From Chelativorans sp. (lineage in GTDB: Bacteria; Pseudomonadota; Alphaproteobacteria; Rhizobiales; Rhizobiaceae), in the NCBI RefSeq assembly GCF_031180965.1, contig NZ_JAPSLH010000013.1, forward strand, positions 58,657-122,656: 64,000 nt of DNA, in the 5' to 3' direction. Positions 1-11,464 of this stretch are shown here, in pieces. The notes beneath the pieces are model-generated. The model had not been told where the DNA came from and searched no databases. It was given only the letters and a program-made list of their open reading frames with translations. Position 1 is the stretch's first letter, and the number at the start of each line of letters is the position of its first letter. The translations under genes were made by a program, and so were the position numbers.

Positions 1-953
1 TGCTCATCATCGGCGCCAACCCGCGCATCGAGGCGGCGGTTTTGAACGCCCGCATCCGCAAGCGCTGGCGCATGGGCGCCTTCCCGATCAGCGTCATCGG
101 CGAAGGCGGCGAGATGCGCTACGACCATACGCATCTGGGCACCGGAACCGAGACCCTGGCCGAGTTGGCCGAGGGTAGGGGCACCTTCCTTTCCGTGCTG
201 AGGAACGCGCAGCGGCCCATGGTGATCGTAGGGCAGGGGGCGCTGGCGCGCGCGGATGGCCGGGCGGTGCTCGGCCGTGCAGCCAAGGTTGCCCATGCCA
301 TCGGCGCGGTGACGGCCGAGTGGAACGGCTTTGCCGTGCTGCACACGGCCGCCAGCCGCGTGGGCGGCCTAGATCTCGGTTTCGTGCCTGGCGAGGGCGG
401 CAAGGACGTGGCCGGCATGATGGGCGCAATGGACGTGCTCTTCCTGCTCGGCGCCGACGAGCTCGACATGAACCGGATCGGCAGCGCCTTCACGGTCTAT
501 ATCGGCACCCATGGTGATGCCGGCGCGCATCGCGCGGACGTGATCCTGCCGGGAGCGGCCTATACCGAGAAATCCGCCACCTACGTGAACACGGAAGGGC
601 GCGTGCAGATGACCAACCGCGCCGGCTTCGCCCCGGGCGATGCCCGCGAGGACTGGGCGATCCTGCGCGCTCTGTCGGATGTGCTCGGCCACAAGCTGCC
701 CTTCGATTCGCTCCAGCAACTGCGCGCGATGCTCTACGCCGAGCATCCGCACTTCGCCGCTCTCGACAGCATCGAGCCGGGTATTGCCGGCCACGTCCTT
801 GGGCTTGCCGATCTGGGGGGTACGCTTGATCCGGCGCCGTTCCTGTCGCCGATCAAGGATTTTTATCTGACAAACCCGATCGCCCGCGCATCCGCCATCA
901 TGGCGGAATGCTCGGCGCTGGCGCGGGGCGAATTGAAACAGGCGGCTGAGTAG
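1..953 (+). CDS. nuoG: NADH-quinone oxidoreductase subunit G (3' part)
   Basis: This is the C-terminal third of NuoG, the large iron-sulfur and molybdopterin-oxidoreductase-like subunit of the complex I peripheral arm. The frame is open from the window edge (frame 3) to a TAG at 951-953, giving about 316 residues. The first residues (LIIGANPR, then LNARIRKRW) match the family's molybdopterin-oxidoreductase fold, and the later segment VILPGAAYTEK..TYVNTEGRVQ is the characteristic late NuoG block. nuoH starts 12 nt downstream, so this is the nuo operon entered mid-gene. The iron-sulfur cluster motifs lie upstream of the window and cannot be inspected. Confidence 0.95.
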   Translation, partial: LIIGANPRIEAAVLNARIRKRWRMGAFPISVIGEGGEMRYDHTHLGTGTETLAELAEGRGTFLSVLRNAQRPMVIVGQGALARADGRAVLGRAAKVAHAIGAVTAEWNGFAVLHTAASRVGGLDLGFVPGEGGKDVAGMMGAMDVLFLLGADELDMNRIGSAFTVYIGTHGDAGAHRADVILPGAAYTEKSATYVNTEGRVQMTNRAGFAPGDAREDWAILRALSDVLGHKLPFDSLQQLRAMLYAEHPHFAALDSIEPGIAGHVLGLADLGGTLDPAPFLSPIKDFYLTNPIARASAIMAECSALARGELKQAAE

Positions 954-965
954 AGGCGAGAATCT

Positions 966-2009
966 ATGGAATCCTTCTTCTCAGTCTACGTGGTGCCAGG
1001 CCTGATCGTCCTTCTCCAGTCGGTCGCGCTTGTCACCATCCTGCTGATCGGCGTTGCTTATCTGCTTTACGCCGACCGCAAAGTGTGGGCGGCGGTGCAG
1101 CTTCGCCGCGGCCCGAATGTGGTGGGCCCATGGGGCCTGCTGCAGGCATTCGCCGACCTATTTAAGTTCGTTTTCAAAGAGCCGGTGATTCCGTCCGGCG
1201 CCAACAAGGGTATTTTTCTTCTCGCGCCGCTGGTTGCCGCAGCCCTGGCGATCGCCGGCTGGGCTGTGATCCCTGTCAACGAAGGTTGGGCGATCGCCGA
1301 CATCAATGTCGGCATCCTCTATGTCTTCGCCATCGCCTCGCTCGAGGTCTATGGCGTGATCATGGCCGGCTGGGCGTCCAACTCGAAATATCCCTTCCTG
1401 GGAGCGCTGCGTTCGGCAGCGCAGATGGTCTCCTACGAGGTCTCCATCGGCTTCGTGATCGTGACCGTGCTGCTCGCCGTCGGCTCGCTCAACCTGTCCG
1501 ATATCGTGCTGTCGCAGCGCGACGGGCTCGGCACCATGGTTGGCCTGCCGAACTCCTTCCTCGACTGGCACTGGCTGGCCCTGTTCCCGATGTTCATCAT
1601 CTTTTTCATCTCCGCGCTCGCGGAGACGAACCGCCCGCCGTTCGATCTGGTCGAGGCCGAGTCGGAGCTCGTGGCCGGGCATATGATTGAGTATTCCTCG
1701 ACGCCGTTCCTGCTCTTCTTCCTCGGGGAATATGTCGCGATCGTGCTGATGTGCGCGCTCACCACCATCCTCTTCCTCGGCGGATGGCTGCCGCCCTTCG
1801 ACTTCGCGCCCTTCACCTGGGTGCCGGGCGTGGTGTGGTTCGTGCTCAAGGTGGTGCTCGTCTTCTTTATGATCGCCTTGGTGAAGTCCTTCGTGCCGCG
1901 CTACCGCTATGATCAGCTGATGCGGCTTGGCTGGAAAGTGTTCCTGCCGATCTCGCTTTTCATGGTGGTCGCGACGGCGGCCTTCCTGAAATTCACTGGG
2001 CTGGCATGA
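966..2009 (+). CDS. nuoH: NADH-quinone oxidoreductase subunit H
   Basis: NuoH is the membrane subunit that joins the peripheral arm of complex I to the proton-pumping arm and helps form the quinone chamber. The 347-residue protein has the usual family length and many hydrophobic segments. Family blocks are visible: [21 protein letters not shown] near the N-terminus and [22 protein letters not shown] in the middle; the latter contains the conserved acidic loop facing the quinone site. It follows nuoG by 12 nt and precedes nuoI by 33 nt. Confidence 0.98.
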   Translation: MESFFSVYVVPGLIVLLQSVALVTILLIGVAYLLYADRKVWAAVQLRRGPNVVGPWGLLQAFADLFKFVFKEPVIPSGANKGIFLLAPLVAAALAIAGWAVIPVNEGWAIADINVGILYVFAIASLEVYGVIMAGWASNSKYPFLGALRSAAQMVSYEVSIGFVIVTVLLAVGSLNLSDIVLSQRDGLGTMVGLPNSFLDWHWLALFPMFIIFFISALAETNRPPFDLVEAESELVAGHMIEYSSTPFLLFFLGEYVAIVLMCALTTILFLGGWLPPFDFAPFTWVPGVVWFVLKVVLVFFMIALVKSFVPRYRYDQLMRLGWKVFLPISLFMVVATAAFLKFTGLA

Positions 2010-2042
2010 CCGCCAGTCCCAGAAAATTCTCCGGAGAATGAA

Positions 2043-2534
2043 ATGTCCGCCTTAGCCCATGCCGCAAAATCCCTTCTGCTGAAGGAATTTTTTGGCGCTG
2101 TCGTCCTGTCCATGCGGCAGTTCTTTGCGCCCAAGGCAACCATCAACTATCCGCATGAAAAGGGGCCGCTCAGCCCCCGCTTCCGCGGTGAGCATGCGCT
2201 GCGCCGCTATCCCAACGGCGAGGAGCGCTGCATAGCCTGCAAGCTCTGCGAGGCGATCTGCCCAGCGCAGGCCATCACCATCGAGGCCGGCCCCCGTCGC
2301 AATGACGGCACGCGCCGTACCGTGCGGTACGACATCGACATGGTGAAATGCATCTATTGCGGCTTTTGCCAGGAGGCATGCCCGGTTGATGCCATTGTCG
2401 AGGGCCCGAATTTCGAATTCGCGACGGAAACGCGCGAGGAACTCTACTACGACAAGGACAAGCTCTTGGCGAATGGCGACCGCTGGGAGCGCGAGCTTGC
2501 GCGCAACATCGCGCTCGATGCGCCGTATCGCTGA
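2043..2534 (+). CDS. nuoI: NADH-quinone oxidoreductase subunit I
   Basis: NuoI carries the two [4Fe-4S] clusters (N6a and N6b) that pass electrons towards cluster N2 and quinone. Both CxxCxxCxxxCP motifs are intact: C63, C66, C69, C73 and C103, C106, C109, C113. The 163-residue length and the N-terminal amphipathic part ([10 protein letters not shown]) fit the alphaproteobacterial form. The next gene, nuoJ, is 125 nt away, the largest gap in this operon; I see no gene in that gap. Confidence 0.98.
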   Translation: MSALAHAAKSLLLKEFFGAVVLSMRQFFAPKATINYPHEKGPLSPRFRGEHALRRYPNGEERCIACKLCEAICPAQAITIEAGPRRNDGTRRTVRYDIDMVKCIYCGFCQEACPVDAIVEGPNFEFATETREELYYDKDKLLANGDRWERELARNIALDAPYR

Positions 2535-2659
2535 GCGGGCGGTAGCGAGAGTAGACGCGGGCGGGGTGCTCGTCTAAAGACACGGTCCAAAACGGCTGGC
2601 CAATAGCGGCCGGACAAGCTGGCGCGGCAGCACCGGCGGGGCAAATACCGAGGGAATCG

Positions 2660-3280
2660 ATGCTGACAGGACTCGAGGCGGTCTTTTTCTACCTCTTCGC
2701 CTTTGTTGCGGTGGCGGCGGCCTTCATGGTCATCTCCGCGCGCAATCCCGTGCATTCGGTTCTTTACCTGATCCTGACCTTCTTCAACGCGGCGGCGCTC
2801 TTCCTGCTTACCGGGGCGGAGTTCCTGGCGATGATCCTGCTCATCGTCTATGTCGGCGCGGTCGCGGTACTCTTTCTCTTCGTCGTGATGATGCTCGACG
2901 TCGATTTCGCCGAGTTGAAGCAGGGTGCGCTGCAATATGCGCCAATCGGCGCCACCGTCGGCATCATCCTGGCCGTGGAACTCGTGGTGGTGCTGGGCGG
3001 CTACGCCTTCACTCCCGAGATCGCGGCCGAGGTGGCGAAGCCCGCGCCGGCAAGCGCCGAGCGCCATAACACGGCTGCGCTCGGCGATATCCTCTACACC
3101 GACTATTTCTATTTCTTCCAGGTTGCAGGGCTGATCCTGCTCGTGGCCATGATCGGCGCCATCGTGCTCACCCTGCGCCACAAGCCGAATGTAAGGCGGC
3201 AGAACATTGCCGCGCAGGTGGCACGCACGCCGGCGACCGCAATCGAGATCCGCAAGGTCGAAACGGGCGAGGGGATTTGA
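2660..3280 (+). CDS. nuoJ: NADH-quinone oxidoreductase subunit J
   Basis: NuoJ is a small membrane subunit of complex I that contributes a pi-bulge helix to the proton and quinone coupling region. The 206-residue protein has five hydrophobic stretches and the conserved segment [19 protein letters not shown]. The hydrophilic C-terminal tail ([16 protein letters not shown]) is typical of alphaproteobacteria. Its TGA stop lies 2 nt before the nuoK ATG, so the two are probably translationally coupled. Confidence 0.97.
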   Translation: MLTGLEAVFFYLFAFVAVAAAFMVISARNPVHSVLYLILTFFNAAALFLLTGAEFLAMILLIVYVGAVAVLFLFVVMMLDVDFAELKQGALQYAPIGATVGIILAVELVVVLGGYAFTPEIAAEVAKPAPASAERHNTAALGDILYTDYFYFFQVAGLILLVAMIGAIVLTLRHKPNVRRQNIAAQVARTPATAIEIRKVETGEGI

Positions 3281-3282
3281 GC

Positions 3283-3591
3283 ATGGAAGTCGGCATCGCG
3301 CACTATCTCACCGTCTCGGCCATCCTCTTCACGCTCGGCGTGTTCGGCATCTTTTTGAACCGCAAGAACGTGATCATCATCCTGATGTCGGTGGAGCTCA
3401 TCCTGCTTTCGGTGAACCTAAATTTCATCGCCTTCTCGGCGGTGTTGGGAGACCTTGTCGGCCAGGTCTTCGCGCTCTTCGTGCTCACCGTTGCTGCGGC
3501 GGAAGCCGCGATCGGCCTCGCCATCCTGGTGGTCTTCTTCCGCAACCGCGGCTCGATCGCGGTGGAAGACATCAATACGATGAAGGGCTGA
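3283..3591 (+). CDS. nuoK: NADH-quinone oxidoreductase subunit K
   Basis: NuoK is a three-helix membrane subunit of complex I, homologous to MrpC, with glutamates in the membrane that belong to the proton path. The ATG at 3283 gives 102 residues, the usual family length; an in-frame TTG at 3277 would add two residues and overlap the nuoJ stop, and is less likely. The blocks [20 protein letters not shown] and [12 protein letters not shown] contain the conserved membrane glutamates. Confidence 0.98.
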   Translation: MEVGIAHYLTVSAILFTLGVFGIFLNRKNVIIILMSVELILLSVNLNFIAFSAVLGDLVGQVFALFVLTVAAAEAAIGLAILVVFFRNRGSIAVEDINTMKG

Positions 3592-3601
3592 AGAGGACAT
3601 C

Positions 3602-5590
3602 ATGTATCAGGCGATCGTTTTCCTTCCCCTCATCGGCTTCCTGATTGCCGGGCTCTTCGGCCGCTCAATCGGCGCAAAGGGTGCGGAATATATCACGTCC
3701 GGCCTGCTGGTCGTCTCGGCCGTCCTTTCCTGGGTGGCTTTCTTCCAGGTGGCGCTCGGCGAAGGCGAAGCGTTCACCGTGCCTCTACTGCGCTTCATTT
3801 CCTCCGGCGCGCTGGATGTCGACTGGGCTCTCAGGATCGATACGCTCACCGTCGTGATGCTGGTGGTGGTCAACACCGTCTCCGCTTTGGTGCACATCTA
3901 TTCGATCGGCTATATGCACCACGATCCGCACCGGCAGCGCTTCTTTGCCTATCTGTCGCTCTTCACCTTCGCCATGCTGATGCTGGTGACGTCCGACAAT
4001 CTGGTGCAGATGTTCTTCGGCTGGGAGGGCGTGGGCCTCGCCTCCTATCTCCTGATCGGCTTCTGGTACAAGAAGCCTTCGGCCAACGCGGCGGCCATGA
4101 AGGCCTTCATCGTCAATCGCGTCGGCGATTTCGGCTTCGCGCTCGGTATTTTCGGCGTGTTCGTCCTGTTCGGCTCGACCAGCTTCGATACGATCTTCGC
4201 CAATGCCGCCTCCTTCCTGCCCGCCGAAGGGGCGGGCGATGCGGGCGCGCCGGCGCTGAATTTCCTCGGCTACGCGCTCGATTCCCAGGCGGCGCTGACC
4301 GTCGTGTGCCTGCTCCTCTTCATGGGCGCCATGGGCAAGTCGGCGCAGGTGCCGCTGCACACCTGGCTGCCCGACGCCATGGAAGGTCCAACGCCGGTCT
4401 CCGCCCTCATCCATGCCGCCACGATGGTGACGGCCGGCGTCTTCATGGTGGCGCGGCTTTCCCCCATCTTCGAGCTGTCGACCACCGCGCTGACCGTGGT
4501 GACGGCGGTCGGCGCCTTCACCGCCTTCTTCGCGGCGACCGTCGGCCTCGTGCAGAACGACATCAAGCGCGTCATCGCCTATTCGACCTGCTCGCAGCTC
4601 GGCTACATGTTCGTGGCCTTGGGAACGGGCTTCTACAGCGCGGCGATCTTCCACCTCTTCACGCACGCCTTCTTCAAGGCGCTGCTCTTCCTCGGCGCCG
4701 GCTCGGTCATCCATGCGGTCTCCGACGAGCAGGACATGCGGAAGATGGGCGGCCTGCGCAGGCACATCCCCAAGACCTACTGGATGATGATCATCGGCAC
4801 GCTGGCGCTGACGGGGGTCGGTATTCCCGGCACCATCATCGGCACCGCCGGCTTCTTCTCCAAGGACGCCATCGTCGAAGGCGCATTCGTGGCCCACAAT
4901 GCCGTGGCGCCCATCGCATTCGTGTTGCTCGTGGTCGCCGCCGTCTTCACCAGCTTCTACTCCTGGCGCCTCATCTTCATGACCTTCCACGGCAAGCCGC
5001 GCGCGCCTGCCGATGTCATGCATCACGTGCATGAATCCCCATTGGTGATGCTCGTGCCGCTGGTCATCCTGGCTGTTGGCGCGCTATTCGCCGGTGCGCT
5101 GTTCGAGGGGTTCTTCGTCGGCCACGAATACGAGCACTTCTGGAAAGGCGCGCTCTTCACTCTGCCGGACAACCATATGGTGGAGGAATTTCACCACGTT
5201 CCGCTGTGGGTGGCCTTCTCGCCCCTCGTCGCCATGCTGCTCGGCCTTGGCATCGCCTGGCGGTTCTATATTCGCTCGCCTGAGAGCCCCAGGAGGCTGG
5301 CGGAGCGGCACCGGCTTCTCTACGCCTTCCTGCTCAACAAGTGGTATTTCGACGAGCTCTACGATTTCCTATTCGTCAGGCCCGCGATGCGGCTCGGCCG
5401 CTTCCTCTGGAAGCGGGGTGACGTGTGGCTCATCGACGGCTTCGGCCCGGACGGCATTTCCGCGCGCGTGGTCGACGTGGCCAACAGAGTCGTCAAACTG
5501 CAGACCGGGTATCTCTACCACTACGCCTTCGCCATGCTGATAGGCGTCGCCGCCTTCGTGACCTGGATGATGCTCGGGAGCACCTTCTAA
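3602..5590 (+). CDS. nuoL: NADH-quinone oxidoreductase subunit L
   Basis: NuoL is the distal antiporter-like proton pump of complex I, with a long lateral helix at its C-terminus. The 662-residue length is normal. Recognisable parts are the N-terminal NuoL block ([17 protein letters not shown]), the proton-conducting antiporter domain ([39 protein letters not shown]) and the C-terminal part ([15 protein letters not shown]). It ends one base before the nuoM ATG, so it forms one transcription unit with nuoM. Confidence 0.98.
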   Translation: MYQAIVFLPLIGFLIAGLFGRSIGAKGAEYITSGLLVVSAVLSWVAFFQVALGEGEAFTVPLLRFISSGALDVDWALRIDTLTVVMLVVVNTVSALVHIYSIGYMHHDPHRQRFFAYLSLFTFAMLMLVTSDNLVQMFFGWEGVGLASYLLIGFWYKKPSANAAAMKAFIVNRVGDFGFALGIFGVFVLFGSTSFDTIFANAASFLPAEGAGDAGAPALNFLGYALDSQAALTVVCLLLFMGAMGKSAQVPLHTWLPDAMEGPTPVSALIHAATMVTAGVFMVARLSPIFELSTTALTVVTAVGAFTAFFAATVGLVQNDIKRVIAYSTCSQLGYMFVALGTGFYSAAIFHLFTHAFFKALLFLGAGSVIHAVSDEQDMRKMGGLRRHIPKTYWMMIIGTLALTGVGIPGTIIGTAGFFSKDAIVEGAFVAHNAVAPIAFVLLVVAAVFTSFYSWRLIFMTFHGKPRAPADVMHHVHESPLVMLVPLVILAVGALFAGALFEGFFVGHEYEHFWKGALFTLPDNHMVEEFHHVPLWVAFSPLVAMLLGLGIAWRFYIRSPESPRRLAERHRLLYAFLLNKWYFDELYDFLFVRPAMRLGRFLWKRGDVWLIDGFGPDGISARVVDVANRVVKLQTGYLYHYAFAMLIGVAAFVTWMMLGSTF

Positions 5591-7096
5591 ATGACCGATT
5601 GGCCGATTCTTTCCACGGTCACCTTCCTACCGCTGGTGGGCGCGTTCCTCATCCTGCTCATCCGGGATGACGGGCAGGGCGCGCGGCGCAACATCCGCAA
5701 CGTGGCGCTGCTGACGACCGTCTTCACCTTCATCCTGTCGCTCTTCATCTGGATCGGCTTCGACTACTCGACGCCGGGATTCCAGATGGTCGAGAAGCGG
5801 GAGTGGATGGACGCCGGCACCTCCTATCACATGGGCGTGGATGGCATTTCGATGCTGTTCGTGATCCTGACCACGTTCCTGATGCCGTTCTGCATCCTGG
5901 CAAGCTGGGAGTCGGTCGAGCACCGCGTGAAGGAATACATGATCGCGTTTCTGATCCTGGAAACGCTCATGATAGGCGTCTTCTGCGCGCTCGATATCGT
6001 GCTCTTCTACGTCTTCTTCGAGGCCGGCCTCATCCCGATGTTCATCATCATCGGCGTGTGGGGCGGCAAGCGCCGCGTCTACGCGAGCTTCAAGTTCTTC
6101 CTCTATACGCTCGCCGGCTCGGTCCTGATGCTGCTCGCCATGATGGCCATGTACTGGCAGGCGGGCACGACGGACATCCCGACGCTGCTCACCCACGTCT
6201 TCCCGACGCCGATGCAGTACTGGCTGTGGTTGGCCTTCTTCGCCTCCTTCGCGGTCAAGATGCCCATGTGGCCCGTGCACACATGGCTGCCCGATGCCCA
6301 CGTCGAGGCGCCCACGGCGGGCTCGGTCATCCTGGCCGGCATCCTGTTGAAGATGGGCGGCTACGGCTTTCTGCGCTTCTCCTTGCCCATGTTCCCGGTC
6401 GCCTCGGTCGATCTGGCGCCGCTCGTCTTCACCCTGTCGATCGTCGCCATCATCTACACCTCCCTGGTGGCGCTGATGCAGGAGGACATCAAGAAGCTGA
6501 TCGCTTATTCCTCGGTCGCCCATATGGGCTTCGTCACCATGGGAATCTTCGCGCTCAACGAGCAGGGCATCCAAGGGGCCATCTTCCAGATGCTCTCGCA
6601 CGGCCTCATCTCGGGCGCGCTGTTCCTTTGCGTGGGCGTCATCTACGACCGCATGCATACCCGCGAGATCGCCGCCTATGGCGGCCTGGTCAACAATATG
6701 CCGAAATACGCCGTGGCATTCATGATCTTCACCATGGCGAATGTGGGCCTGCCGGGCACGAGCGGATTCGTCGGCGAGTTCCTGACCCTGCTCGCCGCCT
6801 TTGAGGTGAACACCTGGGTGGCGTTCTTCGCCACGACGGGGGTGATCCTGTCGGCCGCCTATATGCTGTGGCTTTACCGCCGGGTGATCTTCGGGGCGCT
6901 GACCAAGGAGAGCCTGAAAGGCCTTACCGATCTTTCCTTGCGCGAGAAGACGATCCTCTATCCGCTGGCGGTACTGGTCATCTTCTTTGGCGTCTATCCG
7001 GCGCCGCTGCTCGACGCGACCGCGGCTTCCGTCAGCGCGCTGCTCGACCAGGTGAACGCCTCGCTGCAAACCGCGCAGGCCGCGGCATCCAATTGA
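5591..7096 (+). CDS. nuoM: NADH-quinone oxidoreductase subunit M
   Basis: NuoM is the second antiporter-like proton pump of complex I. It has 501 residues, rich in hydrophobic helices, with the conserved blocks [18 protein letters not shown] (which contains the functional membrane glutamate) and [20 protein letters not shown]. The start codon directly follows the nuoL stop, and nuoN starts 15 nt after its end. Confidence 0.98.
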   Translation: MTDWPILSTVTFLPLVGAFLILLIRDDGQGARRNIRNVALLTTVFTFILSLFIWIGFDYSTPGFQMVEKREWMDAGTSYHMGVDGISMLFVILTTFLMPFCILASWESVEHRVKEYMIAFLILETLMIGVFCALDIVLFYVFFEAGLIPMFIIIGVWGGKRRVYASFKFFLYTLAGSVLMLLAMMAMYWQAGTTDIPTLLTHVFPTPMQYWLWLAFFASFAVKMPMWPVHTWLPDAHVEAPTAGSVILAGILLKMGGYGFLRFSLPMFPVASVDLAPLVFTLSIVAIIYTSLVALMQEDIKKLIAYSSVAHMGFVTMGIFALNEQGIQGAIFQMLSHGLISGALFLCVGVIYDRMHTREIAAYGGLVNNMPKYAVAFMIFTMANVGLPGTSGFVGEFLTLLAAFEVNTWVAFFATTGVILSAAYMLWLYRRVIFGALTKESLKGLTDLSLREKTILYPLAVLVIFFGVYPAPLLDATAASVSALLDQVNASLQTAQAAASN

Positions 7097-7111
7097 ACGG
7101 GAAGACTTCGC

Positions 7112-8548
7112 ATGACGTTTGATCTCGCATCGAGCCTGGCTCTCGCGGTTCCCGAGGTGGCGCTTGCCGTCGGCGCGATGGTGCTGTTGATGATCGGCGT
7201 CTTTTCCGGCGAGCGCGGCAACACAACCGTGATGGGCCTCTCGGTCGCGCTGTTCCTCGCAGCCATCGCCTGGATCGTCATCTTTCCCGCTGACGGCGAA
7301 GCCTTCGACGGCGCCTTCATCAGCGACCCCTTTTCCCGTTTCATGAAGCTGCTGACCCTCGTGGGCTCCGTCGTCACGCTTGTGATGTCAGTGGGTTTCG
7401 CAAAGGCGGAAAAGTTCGACAAGTTCGAATACCCCGTCCTCATCATGCTTTCGACCCTCGGCATGATGCTGATGGTGTCGGCCAATGACATGATCTCGCT
7501 TTATCTCGGGCTGGAGCTCACCTCGCTCGCGCTCTATGTCGTGGCCGCGATCAACCGCGACAGCGTGCGTGCGACAGAGGCCGGACTCAAATATTTCGTC
7601 CTGGGCGCACTCTCCTCCGGAATGCTGCTCTATGGCGTCTCACTGGTCTACGGCTTCACCGGCAATACGAGCTTCGATGCGATCGCCGCGGCTCTGGCTG
7701 ATGGCGAGCGGCAGCTTGGCCTTGTCTTCGGTCTTGTCTTCGTGCTGGCCGGCCTCGCCTTCAAGATCTCGGCCGTGCCCTTCCATATGTGGACGCCGGA
7801 CGTCTATGAGGGCGCGCCGACCCCGGTGACCGCCTTCTTCGCCGCCGCGCCGAAAATGGCGGCCGTCGCGCTGCTCGTCCGCGTCACGATGCAGGCCTTC
7901 GAGCCGATCGCCGCCGACTGGCAGCAGATCATTGTCTTCATCTCGATTGCATCCATGGCGCTCGGCTCCTTCGCCGCGATCGGCCAGCGCAACATAAAGC
8001 GGCTGATGGCCTATTCCTCCATCGGCCATATGGGATTTGCGCTGGTGGGACTCGCTTCCAATTCGCAGGCCGGCGTCCGCGGCGTCATCATCTATATGCT
8101 GATCTATCTCGCGATGACGCTCGGCACCTTCGCGTTCATCCTAGCGATGCGGCGCAACGACACCAATGTTGAGCAGGTAGATGATCTGGCGGGGCTTTCA
8201 GCCACCAATCCGATGATGGCGACCGTCATGACCATCCTGATGTTCTCGATGGCCGGCATTCCGCCGCTCGCCGGCTTCTGGGCAAAATGGTACGTCTTCC
8301 TGGCCGCTATCGATGCCGGTCTCGTGCCGCTCGCCGTGATCGGCGTCCTCACTTCGGTGGTCGCTGCATACTACTATCTGCGCATTATCAAGGTGATGTG
8401 GTTCGACGAGTCCGTCGGCGCGTTCCAGCCAATGGCCGGCGAGTTGCGCTTCGTCCTCTCCCTCTCCGGCGCCTTCGTGCTTCTCTACGTGTTCTTTGGC
8501 GGCCCGGTCGGCCGGCTGGCGGAAGCCGCGGCAATGACGTTCTTCTGA
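7112..8548 (+). CDS. nuoN: NADH-quinone oxidoreductase subunit N
   Basis: NuoN is the third antiporter-like proton pump and the last subunit of the operon. The 478-residue protein carries the family signatures [37 protein letters not shown] and [14 protein letters not shown]. It is followed after one base by birA, so the complex I transcript probably continues into the biotin ligase and RNase J genes, an arrangement known in Rhizobiales. Confidence 0.98.
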   Translation: MTFDLASSLALAVPEVALAVGAMVLLMIGVFSGERGNTTVMGLSVALFLAAIAWIVIFPADGEAFDGAFISDPFSRFMKLLTLVGSVVTLVMSVGFAKAEKFDKFEYPVLIMLSTLGMMLMVSANDMISLYLGLELTSLALYVVAAINRDSVRATEAGLKYFVLGALSSGMLLYGVSLVYGFTGNTSFDAIAAALADGERQLGLVFGLVFVLAGLAFKISAVPFHMWTPDVYEGAPTPVTAFFAAAPKMAAVALLVRVTMQAFEPIAADWQQIIVFISIASMALGSFAAIGQRNIKRLMAYSSIGHMGFALVGLASNSQAGVRGVIIYMLIYLAMTLGTFAFILAMRRNDTNVEQVDDLAGLSATNPMMATVMTILMFSMAGIPPLAGFWAKWYVFLAAIDAGLVPLAVIGVLTSVVAAYYYLRIIKVMWFDESVGAFQPMAGELRFVLSLSGAFVLLYVFFGGPVGRLAEAAAMTFF

Positions 8549-8549
8549 G

Positions 8550-9368
8550 ATGTTCGCGCTTGCGCCTTCCGCTCTGGCGGCCGGTTACCGGCTGGAGGCG
8601 CATGGAAGCGTCGGCTCTACGAATGCGCTGGCGCTTGAGCGCGCCACAGAAGGCGATACCGGAAAGCTTTGGATCGTCTCCAAGAACCAGACGAGCGGGC
8701 GGGGCAGGCGCGGCCGGCCCTGGGCGACACCACCAGGCAATCTCGCCGCAACGCTGCTGCTCGCCGACCGGATAGAGCTGGGAATGGCGGCCACACTTGG
8801 TTTCGTAGCGGGTCTTTCTCTTGCCGACGCGTTGCGCGAAGTCGCGCCCGAGGCGCGGCTCGGGGTAGGCTTGGATGGCGGTGAGGGCACCCGCAGCCGG
8901 TTCGAGCTGAAATGGCCGAACGACCTGCTAGCCGACGGGGCAAAGCTTGCCGGCATCCTGCTCGAGTCCTCGGTGCTGGGCGATGACCGCTTCGCCGTCG
9001 CGATCGGCATCGGCGTCAATGTCGTCTCGCACCCGGGTGATGTGCCTTATCCCGCCACCTCGCTCGCCGCGCTTGGGAATGATTGCAGCGCGGAGCGGCT
9101 TTTCACGGCCCTCTCCGCCGCCTGGATCGAAAATTTCACACTTTGGCAGGGGCCGCGCGGGACCTCGATTATTCGCGACCGCTGGTTGTCGCAGGCAGCC
9201 GGCCTCGGCTCCCAGGTCGCCGTCCGTGCCGAGGGGCGCGTGGTGCGCGGGGTGTTCGAAACAATCGACGAAGCCTGCAGGTTCGTCATTCGCGGGGATG
9301 ACGGCTCGCAGCTTCTGATCGCCGCGGGCGACGTGCATTTCGGCGCCGTCGCCTCGGTGCGAGACTGA
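8550..9368 (+). CDS. birA: biotin--[acetyl-CoA-carboxylase] ligase
   Basis: This enzyme attaches biotin to the biotin carboxyl carrier domain of carboxylases via biotinyl-5'-AMP. The 272-residue protein is the short form without the N-terminal DNA-binding domain of E. coli BirA, so it is expected to be catalytic only. The biotin/ATP loop GRGRRGRPWATPPGNLA and the block KWPNDLLADGAKLAGIL..AIGIGVNV are present. It sits between nuoN and rnj with 1-nt and 16-nt gaps. Confidence 0.95.
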   Translation: MFALAPSALAAGYRLEAHGSVGSTNALALERATEGDTGKLWIVSKNQTSGRGRRGRPWATPPGNLAATLLLADRIELGMAATLGFVAGLSLADALREVAPEARLGVGLDGGEGTRSRFELKWPNDLLADGAKLAGILLESSVLGDDRFAVAIGIGVNVVSHPGDVPYPATSLAALGNDCSAERLFTALSAAWIENFTLWQGPRGTSIIRDRWLSQAAGLGSQVAVRAEGRVVRGVFETIDEACRFVIRGDDGSQLLIAAGDVHFGAVASVRD

Positions 9369-9384
9369 CGGAAAGGTAGAAGGC

Positions 9385-11052
9385 GTGGCGTCGCAGCAAG
9401 CGGAACTGGTTTTCTGCCCCCTGGGAGGGGTTGGCGAAATCGGCATGAATTTCGCCCTTTATGGCTATGGCCCGCGCGAGAAGCGCAGCTGGATCGTGGT
9501 CGATTGCGGCGTCACTTTTCCGGGCCCCGACCTCCCCGGCGTGGACCTCGTGCTGCCCGATACGCGCTTCATCGAGGAGCAGTTGGAGAACCTCGCCGGC
9601 ATCGTGATCACGCATGCCCATGAAGACCACTACGGCGCGCTGCTGGACCTCTGGCCCCGGCTGAAGGTCAATGTGTGGATGACGCCCTTCACCGCGGGAC
9701 TGCTCGAGGCAAAGCGCGAGGGGGAGGCGAATGCTCCAAAGGTGCCGGTTACGATCTTCCGTCCCGGCGAGACTTTTTCCGTCGGACCCTTCTTGATTGA
9801 GGCGATCGCTGTCAGCCACTCCATTCCCGAGCCGGTCTCGCTCGCCATCACCACGCCTGCGGGCACTGTCATCCACACGGGTGACTGGAAGATCGATCCG
9901 GCGCCGGCGCTCGGACCGAAGATCGATGAAGCGCGGTTCCGTGCGCTGGGCGAAAAGGGTGTGCTCGCCCTGATCTGCGATTCCACCAATGCGCTGCGCG
10001 AGGGCATCTCGCCTTCCGAGCAGGCAGTGGCCGAGGGGCTGAGGGAGGTGATCGACAAGGCGCCGGGGCGCGTTGCCGTCACCACCTTCTCCTCCAATGT
10101 CGGGCGCATCCGAGCCATCGCGGAAGCGGCGCGCGATACGGGGAGGCAGGTGCTTGTGCTGGGTCGATCGCTGCAACGCGTTATCGACGTCGCCACTGAA
10201 CTCGGCTATCTCGACGGCCTGCCGCCTTTCCTCTCCGAGGAGGATTTCGGCTTCATTCCGCGCGAGAACGCGGTGATCCTCTGCACGGGAAGCCAGGGCG
10301 AGCCGCGGGCGGCGCTTGCCAAGCTCGCGCGCGACGAGATGCGCAACGTGGCGCTCTCTCCGGGCGACACGGTCGTCTATTCCTCGCGCGTCATCCCCGG
10401 CAATGAGAAGGCCATCCTGATCACGAAAAACCTGCTGATCGAGCAGGGCGTGCAGATCATCGAGGATGGCGATGCGCTCGTCCATGTCTCCGGGCACCCG
10501 CGCCGCAGCGAACTGAAGCAGATGTATGAATGGGTGAAGCCGCGCATCCTGGTGCCGGTGCATGGCGAGGCGGCGCATCTGGTCGGGCATGGCTCGCTCG
10601 CCGCGACGGCGGGCATCCCTGAGGTGGTGCAGGTGCGCAACGGCGATGTGCTGCGCCTAGCGCCCGGACCCGCCGAGATCATCGACCAGGTGCCGTTCGG
10701 CCGCATCTTCAAGGACGGCAGGGTGATCGGCACGGACGAAGAGGTGGGCGTGCGCGACCGCCGCAAGCTCTCCTTCGCGGGCCATGTCGCGATCAATGTT
10801 GTACTCGACGACCGCTATGACCTGGCGGGCGATCCGGACCTGGTTGCGATCGGCCTGCCGCAGGCGGATTCTTCCGGTGAGCCCTTCGAGGAGATCATGC
10901 TGGATGCCGCCATTGGCGCCGTGACCAGCATCCCGCGCGCCAACCGCAGGGATCTCGATTTAGTGGGGGAGGCGGTGCGCCGGGCTGTGCGTTCCGCCGC
11001 CAATGATGCCTGGGGCAAGAAACCCATCGTCACCGTCTTCGTGACCCAGTGA
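9385..11052 (+). CDS. rnj: ribonuclease J
   Basis: RNase J is a metallo-beta-lactamase/beta-CASP ribonuclease with endo- and 5'-exonuclease activity that matures rRNA and degrades mRNA. The 555-residue protein begins at a GTG and carries the zinc motif HAHEDH (residues 77-82), the block IHTGDWKID, and the beta-CASP region ending in SGHPRRSELKQMYEW. The position between birA and mce is the usual one in Rhizobiales. No truncation is seen. Confidence 0.96.
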   Translation: MASQQAELVFCPLGGVGEIGMNFALYGYGPREKRSWIVVDCGVTFPGPDLPGVDLVLPDTRFIEEQLENLAGIVITHAHEDHYGALLDLWPRLKVNVWMTPFTAGLLEAKREGEANAPKVPVTIFRPGETFSVGPFLIEAIAVSHSIPEPVSLAITTPAGTVIHTGDWKIDPAPALGPKIDEARFRALGEKGVLALICDSTNALREGISPSEQAVAEGLREVIDKAPGRVAVTTFSSNVGRIRAIAEAARDTGRQVLVLGRSLQRVIDVATELGYLDGLPPFLSEEDFGFIPRENAVILCTGSQGEPRAALAKLARDEMRNVALSPGDTVVYSSRVIPGNEKAILITKNLLIEQGVQIIEDGDALVHVSGHPRRSELKQMYEWVKPRILVPVHGEAAHLVGHGSLAATAGIPEVVQVRNGDVLRLAPGPAEIIDQVPFGRIFKDGRVIGTDEEVGVRDRRKLSFAGHVAINVVLDDRYDLAGDPDLVAIGLPQADSSGEPFEEIMLDAAIGAVTSIPRANRRDLDLVGEAVRRAVRSAANDAWGKKPIVTVFVTQ

Positions 11053-11059
11053 GGCAAAA

Positions 11060-11464
11060 ATGCTGGGCAGGCTGAATCACGTCGCCATCGCCGTGCCGGA
11101 CCTTGCGGCGGCAGCGGCTGCCTATCGCGACGTGCTGGGCGCCCGCGTCTCGCGGCCCCAGGCCTTACCCGAGCATGGCGTGACGGTGGTCTTCATCGAT
11201 CTCGGCAACAGCAAGATCGAACTCCTTGAGCCGCTGGGAGAAAACTCCCCCATCGCCGCGTTCCTCGAAAGGAATCCCGCAGGGGGCATGCATCATATCT
11301 GCTACGAAGTGGCGGATATCCGCACTGCCCGCGATAGGCTCACCGCGGCCGGCGCGCGCGTGCTGGGCGACGGCGACCCCAAGATCGGCGCGCACGGCAA
11401 GCCGGTGCTCTTCCTGCACCCGAAGGATTTCAGCGGCACGCTCATCGAGCTGGAAGAGGTGTGA
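11060..11464 (+). CDS. mce: methylmalonyl-CoA epimerase
   Basis: The enzyme interconverts (R)- and (S)-methylmalonyl-CoA in propionate metabolism. It is a 134-residue vicinal-oxygen-chelate protein with the family blocks LNHVAIAVPDL, GNSKIELLEPLG, GGMHHICYEV and GTLIELEEV; the histidines and glutamates in these are the expected metal ligands. It starts 7 nt after rnj. The 215 nt that follow before the DUF1467 gene hold no gene that I recognise. Confidence 0.95.
   Translation: MLGRLNHVAIAVPDLAAAAAAYRDVLGARVSRPQALPEHGVTVVFIDLGNSKIELLEPLGENSPIAAFLERNPAGGMHHICYEVADIRTARDRLTAAGARVLGDGDPKIGAHGKPVLFLHPKDFSGTLIELEEV

Noticed and set aside
5627..7069. A 480-codon antisense frame opposite nuoM
   Set aside because: Shadow frame; nuoM on the plus strand is fully supported by family motifs and operon context.
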